Shown here: positions 19,300 through 28,213 of the stretch, piece by piece
How the letters are laid out: each line of letters starts with the position of its first letter
Position numbering within the stretch: the first letter of the stretch is position 1
From: Bacteroidota bacterium
GTDB taxonomy: Bacteria > Bacteroidota > Bacteroidia > B-17B0 > Aurantibacillaceae
Reading direction: 5' to 3'
Assembly: GCA_016702705.1 (NCBI GenBank)
Contig: JADJDM010000009.1
Coordinates: 1-64,000, forward strand
DNA length: 64,000 nt
Notes under the pieces: model-generated
Told to the model about the DNA's origin: nothing
What the model saw: the letters and a program-made list of their open reading frames with translations, nothing else
The model's database searches: none
Made by a program: the position numbers and the translations under genes

Positions 19300-20823
19300 A
19301 TGAAAGCAAATATATTTTTAGCAATAATATTTTTTAGTTGTTTCAACCGTGCGTTTTCTCAAACATTTCCTATGGAAGTAAAAAAGGGATATGATTATGC
19401 AGGTATAGTAAAGATTGAAGAAAATGGAGTCTTAACAGGCTATAGGATTGCCTATGAAATGGGAAAGGACGGAAAAGATAAAAATAAAATAATAAATATA
19501 ACTGATTTACAAGGAAAGGTAATCGGGAGTACTGAAATTTCATCAACCAAAGAAAGAGTGTTGTTAGATTATGTGTTTAATGGAACTAATTATTGCTTTG
19601 CTTATTACGAAGCTGATGAAAAAAAAGCAACTTGTGATATTTACGATAAAACACTTAATAAGTTATCTACTGTAGTCTTTGATGGACTTGATAAAAGAGG
19701 AATGTTTGGACTTGCGTATCAAACGGAGTTTAAGAGGACTTACTGGAGTCCAGGATCTCGAAATGTTTTGCAACCTATAAAAGGCAGTGGTTTTGTTTTT
19801 AGTTACCATGATGCAGAAGAGGGAGCGAAATTGATTATGGAAGCATTTGATGTTTCAGGAAAAAAGCTATGGAAGTTTAATGCTACTTCGAAGGATGGAA
19901 AAAAATCATTTGATGAGACAGAATGTTTATTAGTGAATAGTAAAATGTTGGTAAACTTGGTAACTCAAAGAGATAAAAAGACATCATTTTCTAACTTTTA
20001 TAATTATTTAAGTTTTATAGATTTAAGTACGGGAAAGGAAGTAGGAAGAATTGACGAAACTGTTATTAAGCACACCTTCCGCACACGAACTGTTAGATAC
20101 AATGAATTAAAGGATTTGTATTATGTAGGAGGAGAGATTTATAATGCAAAAAAGGACTCATGTATTGGAGTTTGTATTTACACAATTTCGGGGCAAGGTA
20201 AAGTTGTATATGAAAAGGAGTCATTTTGGAGCACTGAAATTTCAAAAGCAGTTTCTCAAGCTGACAATTCTAAATTGGAAAAGAATACATCCATTTATGT
20301 TCATGAAATTATTCCAAATAAAGATGGAGGAATAACCATTGTTGGTGAGCAATACAGAAGTGCCTTTAATTCAAAGTTTCTAATTAACAGTTTCCAGGGA
20401 AATGGTTCTTTAACAAAAATTGAAATATATAATATAGTGTTGTTGGAATACGATAATAAAATGAATTTATTAAAAGCAGAGGTATTTGATAATGGGAAGA
20501 AAAATGTGTCGCTGCCTGAAGGAGCAACGGGATTTTCAACATTTGAATTAGGGCAGTATGTTGAGAGTAATCATCAGTTTAATTTCTTCAAGAGTCATAT
20601 ATATAAAGACTTGAATGGTTTTTACTGTTGTTTTTCGTCTAACACAGAGAAAGATACTTGTGAAATTGTGATTTGCGAAAATGGTAAAACTTCAGTCAAG
20701 AAGGTTCCAATGGCTAGCGCAAGCTCATGGAGGAACGTTTCATATCAGGATGATAGAATAATATCGCGTGTGGTTGATGAGAAGAAGGGCGTAATTGAAT
20801 TGGTTGAATTGAAGCTAAGATAA
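19300..20823 (+). CDS. Secreted protein of unknown function
   Basis: 507 residues with a signal peptide (NIFLAIIFFSCFNRAFSQ). I do not recognise a named domain. The sequence is a regular run of beta strands and polar turns with phrases such as KLIMEAFDVSGKKLWKFNATSK and IYVHEIIPNKDGGITIVGEQY, suggestive of a beta-propeller. It is divergent from the YdeI-like gene and converges on another secreted protein at 20881-22566, which has a related strand-and-turn texture. Confidence 0.6.
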   Translation: MKANIFLAIIFFSCFNRAFSQTFPMEVKKGYDYAGIVKIEENGVLTGYRIAYEMGKDGKDKNKIINITDLQGKVIGSTEISSTKERVLLDYVFNGTNYCFAYYEADEKKATCDIYDKTLNKLSTVVFDGLDKRGMFGLAYQTEFKRTYWSPGSRNVLQPIKGSGFVFSYHDAEEGAKLIMEAFDVSGKKLWKFNATSKDGKKSFDETECLLVNSKMLVNLVTQRDKKTSFSNFYNYLSFIDLSTGKEVGRIDETVIKHTFRTRTVRYNELKDLYYVGGEIYNAKKDSCIGVCIYTISGQGKVVYEKESFWSTEISKAVSQADNSKLEKNTSIYVHEIIPNKDGGITIVGEQYRSAFNSKFLINSFQGNGSLTKIEIYNIVLLEYDNKMNLLKAEVFDNGKKNVSLPEGATGFSTFELGQYVESNHQFNFFKSHIYKDLNGFYCCFSSNTEKDTCEIVICENGKTSVKKVPMASASSWRNVSYQDDRIISRVVDEKKGVIELVELKLR

Positions 20824-20880
20824 TCTGAGTCGGTTCTTTGTTTATTTATCGAGATAATTTATTTGAAATTAAAAGCTATT

Positions 20881-22566
20881 TTATTCTTGGTGCTCTACCA
20901 ATTCTAACATTAGGTTTATATATACTATTTTTCCATTTGATTTTACAGGAGTTGGATTCTCATTTTCAGCATATACTATAGTTTTCATATCTGGTACTTT
21001 ATCCAATTCTATATAATTAAATTTGTCCTTGTTGCAAAAGGCTAAAACTTGTTTGCCATTTATTTTACCTATAATATGAATGTACATTTCGTTTGTATAC
21101 ACTTTTGTTACACTTTCGAATACAGCAGGTGTTTTGCATAAAAGCCCGTCACCACTGCTGTTCATTAGGTAAAATGCGGAAAGACTAAGTTTACCGTTTT
21201 CGGTAGATGAAAAAACAAACAGTTCATCATTATGGAAAAAACTTCTATCAACACTTGGTTTCTTTGCATCAATATTTTCGAGTTTACTGAAAAAATTCAA
21301 ATTCCCTTCTCCATCAGAAAGTGCGAATTTACTTTTACCATTATCATTTAATTCAATAACAATCATATTACCAGTTTGATAATAAACTTTGTAAGGAATT
21401 ATTTTATTGTTCTTGTCAAAAAGTAAAATGTTTTCGGTCGCTTTTTTACTTGGGTCGTACAATGCGGTAAAACCTGAATTGTCATATTTATTTCCATCTA
21501 AATTTTGTGTGCAAAAAACTACATCATGACTTTTACAGATAAGAAGCTTAGTGTTTTTATTAACTAGAATAGGAGTTTTTTCTCCATATCCAAAATCATA
21601 ATCCATTAAATATAAATCATTACAAGTCTGCATTATTCTCCAATAGAAAAAGTATGAACTATCATTTTTATCCATTTCTCCTTCTCCGCTTAAGAACAAT
21701 TCGTAGTTTGTACTAAAAAATGATTCCTTTGCTTTGTTTGCAATTAGCCAATAATCAACATTTTCTTGAGTATTTACATTGTAGTAAGTTAGCTTTTCAA
21801 TATTGTCTCCTTCAATCGAAAACTCTGTTTTACTTCTGCTAACATCACTATAAATCTCACAAGTACTTTTCGAATTCACCATTTTTGTCCCAAATAATTT
21901 ACCATAACTTACTTCGAGTTGGTTATATTCAAATGGAACAATAACTTCTTCTTTAAAATCAATTATGCCCCGCTTATTGTCTTTTGTAACGAATAGCAAA
22001 CCATCTTCAATAGAAGGCGAATCATAACCTTTTAAAACATATTTTGTTTTCCCACTTGTTGTAAAGAATTCAATGATTCCTTTGTCATAATTCGAATAAA
22101 TCAACTGATGCTTTTCATCATAAGATGGACCACTATATCCAGTGAAATCTTTTTCAATTAATTTTTCTCCCTTTTTGTTTAGTATAACCCATTTGATTAC
22201 CGATTCCTTATTTACATTTCTAAGCCTTAATTTAAAAATACTATCATTTAATTCTGATATCCTTTCATAATTCCAATCTGTAATAAAATCACCTTTGTTA
22301 ACATCGAAAATGCTGTATTTGCTCTCTTTGCCCTCCTCTTTGGATACAATAATTAAATTCTCTTTGTTTGGTTTTTTAAACCAATAAGTGTTGTCGAATT
22401 TTTTTACGATTTCTTTGGATGAATTATAGAGACAGTATTTGTAATCTACTTTTTCTTTGTAGCCTTTTTCTTCTAAAATAAAATTAACAGACTCAGCAAT
22501 TTTGGTTTGCGAAACAATACTATTTGTTGCAAAAGCGAGCAATAGAAATAAAGAAAATTGTTTCAT
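20881..22566 (-). CDS. Secreted WG-repeat-like protein of unknown function
   Basis: 561 residues with a signal peptide (FSLFLLLAFATNSIVSQ). The middle contains GLLFVTKDNKRGIIDFKEEVIVPFEYNQ, which has the pattern of a WG beta-repeat (K-G-I-I-D ... I-V-P-F-E-Y). Other units are too divergent to count. Its start codon overlaps the stop of the upstream symporter gene by one base, so the two are likely cotranslated. The function is unknown. Confidence 0.6.
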   Translation of the reverse strand: MKQFSLFLLLAFATNSIVSQTKIAESVNFILEEKGYKEKVDYKYCLYNSSKEIVKKFDNTYWFKKPNKENLIIVSKEEGKESKYSIFDVNKGDFITDWNYERISELNDSIFKLRLRNVNKESVIKWVILNKKGEKLIEKDFTGYSGPSYDEKHQLIYSNYDKGIIEFFTTSGKTKYVLKGYDSPSIEDGLLFVTKDNKRGIIDFKEEVIVPFEYNQLEVSYGKLFGTKMVNSKSTCEIYSDVSRSKTEFSIEGDNIEKLTYYNVNTQENVDYWLIANKAKESFFSTNYELFLSGEGEMDKNDSSYFFYWRIMQTCNDLYLMDYDFGYGEKTPILVNKNTKLLICKSHDVVFCTQNLDGNKYDNSGFTALYDPSKKATENILLFDKNNKIIPYKVYYQTGNMIVIELNDNGKSKFALSDGEGNLNFFSKLENIDAKKPSVDRSFFHNDELFVFSSTENGKLSLSAFYLMNSSGDGLLCKTPAVFESVTKVYTNEMYIHIIGKINGKQVLAFCNKDKFNYIELDKVPDMKTIVYAENENPTPVKSNGKIVYINLMLELVEHQE

Positions 22567-24053
22567 TAAGTAGTAGTATTAATTTGTTTGCCTTGTTTAA
22601 TAAATAGCAATCCAATAAATGTAATCAATCCATTTATAATTATCAATTCGTTTCCAATTTCATAACCTCCAAACCAGTCTTTTGAAAAAGTACTTAATAT
22701 GTATGCTATGCCTGGCGCAAGCAAGCAAACAATTGGCACTAATTTATCATTAATTTGCCCTTTCATAAATAAACCAAAAGCAAATAAACCTAGTAGCGGA
22801 CCATAAGTATAACCTGCAAGTTTTAAAATGGTGTCAATAATTGCTTTATCGTTTAATGCATCAAATACTAAAATTACTAGCCACAATAAAACAGCAAATG
22901 AAATATGAATGATGGTGCGGTAACTTGCTTTTTTCTTTTCAGTTAGTTTTTCATTTCTGTCTAATTCCATCATGTCAACGTACATGGATGTGGTAAGTGT
23001 GGTAAGTACAGAATCGGCACTACTAAAGGTGGCTGCTGTTAAACCAATAATAAAAACTAAGCCTGCAAAAATTCCTAAATGATTTAAAGCAAGGTTTGGA
23101 AAAACTCGATCCGTTAACACTTTTCCAGTTTCTGCATTTATTGGCAAGGCAGTTCCTGTTTCGTTATAGTACATGTAAAGTAAAACACCTAAGGATAAAA
23201 AGAACACATTTACAATTACCATTACAATGCTAAACCAAAATATATTTTTTTGTGCTTCGCCTAATGATTTGCAGCTTAAATTCTTTTGCATCATGTTTTG
23301 GTCGAGCCCTGTCATAGCAACAGCAATGAAGATACCTCCAATAAATTGTTTAGGAAAAAAACTTGCACTTTTCCAATCCCAAAAAAATGTTTTTGAATAT
23401 TCGGAATCAATTACTTTCGAAATGGAATCGGTAAAACTCCAACCTGTGTGATTGATGATGGCAACAATCGATAATACAACACCCAATATTAAAAATAAGG
23501 ATTGAAAAGTATCTGTCCACACCAAGGTTTTAATTCCGCCTTTGTAAGTGTACAGCAACATCAATGCAATAATTACCGAAACGCTTACTGCAAAATGAAC
23601 TCCCATGTGATCGAACACAAAAAACTGAAGTACACCTGCTGCTAAAAACAAACGCCCTGCTGCGCCCAACACACGCGAGAGAATAAAATAAAATGCTCCT
23701 GTTTTTTGTGTAATTTTTCCGAAACGAGTTTCTAAATAGGTGTAAATAGAAAGCAAATTCATTTTGTAATACAGGGGCAACAATACTTTTGAAATAATAA
23801 AGTAGCCAACAAAATAACCCAACACCAATTGTAAATAAGAAAACTTAGAAGCGCCTACAGCACCTGGAACAGAAATGTATGTTACACCCGAAAGCGAATC
23901 GCCAATCATACCAAAAGCTACCGCATACCAAGGAGAAGCATTATTGCCTAAAAAGTATGAATCGGCAGTGCTGTTGCGCGAGGTGTACCAAGCAATGATA
24001 AGCAAGAATCCGAAATAGCCCAAAATGCAGGCAATGATGAGTGTAGCTGACAT
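22566..24053 (-). CDS. Sodium:solute symporter family transporter
   Basis: About 495 residues from ATG at 24053; an in-frame ATG at 24083 would add ten residues with no membrane character. Roughly 13 transmembrane segments are visible. Family features are the first helix ILGYFGFLLIIAWYTSR, GNNASPWYAVAFGMIGDSLSGVTYISVPG in parts, and GLTAATFSSADSVLTTLTTSMYVDM, the sodium-site region around helix 8. The transported solute cannot be deduced. It is transcribed toward, and overlaps, the WG-like gene. Confidence 0.85.
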   Translation of the reverse strand: MSATLIIACILGYFGFLLIIAWYTSRNSTADSYFLGNNASPWYAVAFGMIGDSLSGVTYISVPGAVGASKFSYLQLVLGYFVGYFIISKVLLPLYYKMNLLSIYTYLETRFGKITQKTGAFYFILSRVLGAAGRLFLAAGVLQFFVFDHMGVHFAVSVSVIIALMLLYTYKGGIKTLVWTDTFQSLFLILGVVLSIVAIINHTGWSFTDSISKVIDSEYSKTFFWDWKSASFFPKQFIGGIFIAVAMTGLDQNMMQKNLSCKSLGEAQKNIFWFSIVMVIVNVFFLSLGVLLYMYYNETGTALPINAETGKVLTDRVFPNLALNHLGIFAGLVFIIGLTAATFSSADSVLTTLTTSMYVDMMELDRNEKLTEKKKASYRTIIHISFAVLLWLVILVFDALNDKAIIDTILKLAGYTYGPLLGLFAFGLFMKGQINDKLVPIVCLLAPGIAYILSTFSKDWFGGYEIGNELIIINGLITFIGLLFIKQGKQINTTT

Positions 24054-24185
24054 AAAGCTAATTTCGGGTAATATGTTAAACAAATCGGGGCAATTCTCAG
24101 TATTTCTTCACAAAGCTTGTTTAATAAATGAAGATAAATTCTTAAAGGTAAATCGCTAAATACATTGGATTTGCCTTATTTTTAC

Positions 24186-24806
24186 ATGATGGATTTTTCT
24201 TCCAAAATAATTGAGCGTGCCGTAAACGAATTTTCGCAATTGCCAGGTGTAGGTAAAAAAACTGCATTGCGTTTTGTGTTACACGTTTTAAAAAAAGATA
24301 CCGACGAAGTAGAAAGCTTTGCTGATGCATTGCTTAGGCTGAAGAACGATATTTGTTTTTGCAAAAACTGTTTTAACATTTCGGATAAAGAGATTTGTGA
24401 CATTTGTAATAATCCTTCTCGTGATGCTAAGATGGTTTGCGTGGTACAGGATATACGCGATGTAATGGCCATTGAAAACACTGGTTTATTTAAAGGACAG
24501 TATCATGTATTAGGTGGAATTATTTCTCCTATGGAAGGCATTGGACCATCTAACTTAACGGTTGAGCAATTGGTTGCTAAAATCCAACAAAACGAAGTAC
24601 AAGAAATTATTATGGCTTTGCCCGCAACCATGGAAGGCGAAACAACTAATTTCTACATCTATAAAAAAATTGCCCCGTTCAACATTAAAGTTTCTACCAT
24701 TGCCCGCGGTATTGCTGTTGGCGATGAGTTAGAGTACGCCGATGAAGTAACATTGGGGCGTTCTATTCAGTTTAGAGTTCCGTATTCGAATCAGTTGGTG
24801 AAGTAG
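24186..24806 (+). CDS. recR: Recombination mediator RecR
   Basis: 206 residues from the first of two tandem ATG codons at 24186. RecR works with RecO/RecF to load RecA at gaps. Features in order: helix-hairpin-helix FSQLPGVGKKTALRFVLHVL, the four-cysteine zinc finger CKNCFNISDKEICDIC, the Toprim domain VCVVQDIRDVMAIENTG with FKGQYHVLGGIISPMEGIGP, and the C-terminal Walker-like tail DELEYADEVTLGRSIQFRVP. An in-frame TTG at 24165 is less likely. It carries one CGGGGCA heptamer (antisense). Confidence 0.95.
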   Translation: MMDFSSKIIERAVNEFSQLPGVGKKTALRFVLHVLKKDTDEVESFADALLRLKNDICFCKNCFNISDKEICDICNNPSRDAKMVCVVQDIRDVMAIENTGLFKGQYHVLGGIISPMEGIGPSNLTVEQLVAKIQQNEVQEIIMALPATMEGETTNFYIYKKIAPFNIKVSTIARGIAVGDELEYADEVTLGRSIQFRVPYSNQLVK

Positions 24807-24851
24807 GATATTTTAGATTTAATTTAAAGTTTTATTTAAAGAAAATAATTA

Positions 24852-25253
24852 TTGCTTTTGAAAATTTCTAAATACATAATCTGTTTTATTTTTACTCAAG
24901 CTCTTTTGATCAGTTGTTCACTAGATAATAATTATGTGAGGCAGCATGAATGGAAGTACGGTGACGGCTTTAGACTAAATAATGATTTTATTGCTTTTGG
25001 TGGAGGGTATTTAAGTTTAAGAAATGATACTGTTTTTGTTTTGGATTCAGCTATAGCTGTAATATATGATACTGATAAAGGTTATTTTGGAGATGATAAT
25101 GAAATTCATATCCAATCGATTTCAACTAGTCAGAAAGGTGTTTATCATGAATTTGGACTTGTTAAATCTGAGGACACTCTTGTTGAGATAATTTTATCTC
25201 CACCATCTTATGAAGGCGAACCTCCAGTTCCCCCAACTCCACTTAAACACTAA
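24852..25253 (+). CDS. Small lipoprotein of unknown function
   Basis: 133 residues if started at the TTG at 24852; TTG at 24858 is an alternative and no ATG is available. A lipobox LLISCS follows a hydrophobic stretch, so the protein is predicted to be lipid-anchored. The mature part (WKYGDGFRLNNDFIAFGGG) matches no family I know and ends in a proline-rich tail PPSYEGEPPVPPTP. Its 3' end overlaps the convergent hemC-hemD gene by 11 bp. Confidence 0.6.
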   Translation: MLLKISKYIICFIFTQALLISCSLDNNYVRQHEWKYGDGFRLNNDFIAFGGGYLSLRNDTVFVLDSAIAVIYDTDKGYFGDDNEIHIQSISTSQKGVYHEFGLVKSEDTLVEIILSPPSYEGEPPVPPTPLKH

Positions 25254-26820
25254 TCTTCATAATCGCTCTCATCAATCCTAAATCATCAAATCTATCAGGA
25301 GTTTCATATTTCTTCACGCCTTTTTTCTCTAGCATGCTTCCTGTTGCATCGCCCATGGCTACTGCTTGAAAAGTAGGTAGCCATTTGTTTTTTTCGAAAA
25401 AAGATTCAACATTACTTGGGCTAGTGAAAACAATAATAGTAGTGTCAGCTGCAACTTCTATTGAGTGTTTAAGTGTTTCGTAAACAGGTAAGTTAACTGC
25501 ATTGTCTCTTTTTACTAATTGATATTGTATGCTTTGCATACTTTCTTTTGCAATTGGAAAAAGTACACGTGCGTTACCTATAAGTGAGCCAAATTGTTTT
25601 CCAATTAATTTGGTATCGGTTGATTGCCCAATAAAATCAGCACGTTTACCAAAGCTGCGCAATTCCATTGAGGTTTGTTTACTTATGCAACCAAACTTAA
25701 CGTTTTCAATAACGGGGTTTTGTCTAAAGAAATAACGCACTGCATGTTTGCTGCTAAAAAACACCCACTCGGTACGTGGAATAAAATTGATTTTAATTTC
25801 TTTAAGTTCAATTAATGATTTGCCTTCTACTTCAAAATTTAAACCTTTTAATGCATTAGGTAAATAATCATTCTCTCTAAAATCTCTGGTTACAAAAACT
25901 TTTTGTTTGTTAATACCATTAATGTGGCTTACTACTTTCTCTGGTAAATCTCCAGGGTAGTGCGTTTCAAATAAAAGCTGAACAGGTTGTTTGTCAAAGG
26001 CTGCAGCTTTAGAAACCCATACTCTAAAAATCAATCTATCTTGATCAGATATTTCCGACTCGCAATAGGCACCTAAAGGTAATTGGCAACCTCCATCAAA
26101 TAAATTTAATATACGACGTTCAACATTAATTTGCATTTGAACATCTTCATTGTTTAATTTATCAATTACACTTTCAATTGCGCTGTCGTTATCTCTAATT
26201 TGCCAAGCTAATACACCTTGTGCAGGCGCAGGAATAAATTCTTTTGGGTCTAATTTTTCAACGTGTAAATCCGATAGGTCTAATCCCAAACGCTCAATAC
26301 CTGCAGCAGCAAGCATGATGGCATCGTATTGTCCTTCTCTTAATTTATTAATACGTGTTGGTACATTTCCTCTTAAATCTTCAATCGTAACATCCGGACG
26401 AAAAGCTGTAAGTTGAGATTTTCTTCTTGCAGATGATGTCCCTACTTTTGCCCCGCTTTTTAAATTAAAACGCATTTTGTCATCTACGTTTTCTTTTCTT
26501 ATCAATAATAATTCGCTTGGGTCTTCTCTGTCCGAAACTGCACCAATCATTAATCCATCTGGACTTTCAGTTGGCAAATCTTTATGAGAGTGAACAGCTA
26601 AATCAATTTCTTTTTTTAGTAGAGCTTCTTCTAATTCTTTAGTAAAAAATCCTTTTCCTTCTAATTTGTCAAAGGCTGTATTCCATTCCTGCGTGCGGTC
26701 GCCGTGGGTAGAAATAATTTTTATTTCTACTTCAACACCTTTTTTCTCCAATAAATCTTTTGTATGATTTGCTTGCCAAAGGGCTAATTCGCTGCCGCGA
26801 GTACCGATAATTATTTTCAT
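25243..26820 (-). CDS. hemC: Fused hydroxymethylbilane synthase / uroporphyrinogen-III synthase
   Basis: 525 residues joining two successive haem enzymes. Residues 1 to about 300 are HemC: IIIGTRGSELALWQA at the start, GTSSARRKSQL, and LFDGGCQLPLGAYCE with the cysteine that holds the dipyrromethane cofactor. From about 305 to the end is HemD, with KVFVTRDF at its start and VVFTSPSNVESFF, AVAMGDATGSML near its end. Together they convert porphobilinogen to uroporphyrinogen III. It lies 40 bp after the repaired end of hemA and has its own TACTTTTG promoter element. Confidence 0.93.
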   Translation of the reverse strand: MKIIIGTRGSELALWQANHTKDLLEKKGVEVEIKIISTHGDRTQEWNTAFDKLEGKGFFTKELEEALLKKEIDLAVHSHKDLPTESPDGLMIGAVSDREDPSELLLIRKENVDDKMRFNLKSGAKVGTSSARRKSQLTAFRPDVTIEDLRGNVPTRINKLREGQYDAIMLAAAGIERLGLDLSDLHVEKLDPKEFIPAPAQGVLAWQIRDNDSAIESVIDKLNNEDVQMQINVERRILNLFDGGCQLPLGAYCESEISDQDRLIFRVWVSKAAAFDKQPVQLLFETHYPGDLPEKVVSHINGINKQKVFVTRDFRENDYLPNALKGLNFEVEGKSLIELKEIKINFIPRTEWVFFSSKHAVRYFFRQNPVIENVKFGCISKQTSMELRSFGKRADFIGQSTDTKLIGKQFGSLIGNARVLFPIAKESMQSIQYQLVKRDNAVNLPVYETLKHSIEVAADTTIIVFTSPSNVESFFEKNKWLPTFQAVAMGDATGSMLEKKGVKKYETPDRFDDLGLMRAIMKISV

Positions 26821-26847
26821 TGTCTAAATTGAATAATGGAGATTGAG

Positions 26848-26855
26848 CAAAAGTA
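26848..26855 (-). promoter_or_regulatory. Bacteroidota -7 element before hemC-hemD
   Basis: TACTTTTG on the minus strand, exact TAnnTTTG, 27 bp before the start codon and 5 bp after the hemA reading frame ends. Confidence 0.5.
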
Positions 26856-26860
26856 GAGAA

Positions 26861-28088
26861 TTAATCTTTCAATAACGCTTCTTTTGCGGTTTTCATTGCA
26901 ACTGCGTTGTATTTTTTTTCCATGTACGCAAGAACTTTATCTAACACTTCTCTACTTGATGTGTCAAGGGTAACAAGTTCTTTGGCAAATACTTCGTTTA
27001 AGAGCAATATCTTTTATTTCACGTACTTTTTTAGGAATCTCACCAAAGGCAAGTTCTACACTGCGCTCGCGGTGAATTTGTAAAAACTCATCAATGTGAT
27101 TTGAAATCACATTGGAGCAAGCATTTAATTCTTTCTCACGTTTTACTAAATTTTCTTGCGCTTGATCTTTTAGTGTTTCAACAGCAATTAGTTTAATATC
27201 AAATTCGTTCGGTAAGTTTCTATCAATGTCGTTTGGAACAGCTAAGTCTATTACAACTTTTTTGCCTTTTTCTCCTACAAGTAAGGAAGTGTAAATTTCT
27301 TTAGTAACAATGGGTGTTTCAGATGAAGTACAAGTTATTAATACATCAAAACCTTTTGTGTAATTTTTTAATTCGTCCAATTGAAATGCAATGCCACCTA
27401 ATTCGTTTGCTAACACTTGCGCTTTTCTTTCTGTACGGTTAAACACAACAAAGTTTGCGTATTTATGTTTTTGTAAATACTTAGTAAGTGTAGTATTTGT
27501 TTCGCCTGCACCAATAATTAAAATGCGCGCATCGTTCTTAATATTTAAATCACGTAACTGACGATATGCTAGCGAAACAATAGATACAGGATTTTTTGCA
27601 ATATCAGTGTTTGTGTAAACATCTTTTGCAGTTTCAATGGTGTGTTTAACTAACAAACGAATTAAATCTCCTGTAACACCAATTTTATTACATATTTCAT
27701 AAGCTCTTCTTACTTGAGTAATAATTTCTCTTTCACCAATTACTAATGAATCTAATGAAGAAGCAACATTAAACAAATGCTCTACTGCATGTATGCCTTT
27801 GAATATAGCCGCTGAATTTGCAATAGTTTCAGCATCTTCGTTTGAGATAGCTGGATTAATTTCGGTAAGAATAGAAGTAAGGGTTTCTCTTGAAATATCG
27901 TCGGGCGTTTTAAAAATTAATTCAACTCGATTACAAGTTGAAAGAAACATAAACTCGCTAAACAAAAATTTAGTTTTAATAGCAGGCAAAATTTGCTCCT
28001 GAGATTCTTCAGACAAATGCAGCAAACCAATCTCATTGATTTTAATTTGCTTGTGTGTAAATGCAACTATTTGTAAACTGTCCAACAT
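26861..28088 (-). pseudogene. hemA: Glutamyl-tRNA reductase, one frameshift near the C-terminus
   Basis: HemA reduces glutamyl-tRNA to glutamate-1-semialdehyde, the first committed haem step. The start is the ATG at 28086-28088 (MLDSLQIVAFTHK); the GTG ten codons upstream is disfavoured. Features are FLSTCNRVELIF with the catalytic cysteine, DSLVIGEREIITQVRRAY, and the NADPH motif ARILIIGAGETNTTL. The frame breaks at about 26996 after KDIALK; removing one C gives EVFAKELVTLDTSSREVLDK and a normal tail ending at 26861, about 409 residues. The shift is not in a homopolymer. It probably forms a haem cluster with hemC-hemD. Confidence 0.9.
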
Positions 28089-28198
28089 CCCTTTTTCGTT
28101 GAAAACAAAGGTCAGCACAAAGCTTCATTCGATTGTCATGGCTTTGTCATGAAACTTAATTTAGAACGATTATAAACAAAGCGAATCTAAACTCTTAG

Positions 28199-28206
28199 TA
28201 TATTTG
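28199..28206 (+). promoter_or_regulatory. Bacteroidota -7 element for pbpC
   Basis: TATATTTG, exact TAnnTTTG, 7 bp before a TTG start codon at 28214. Confidence 0.5.
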
Positions 28207-28213
28207 TAATTCG

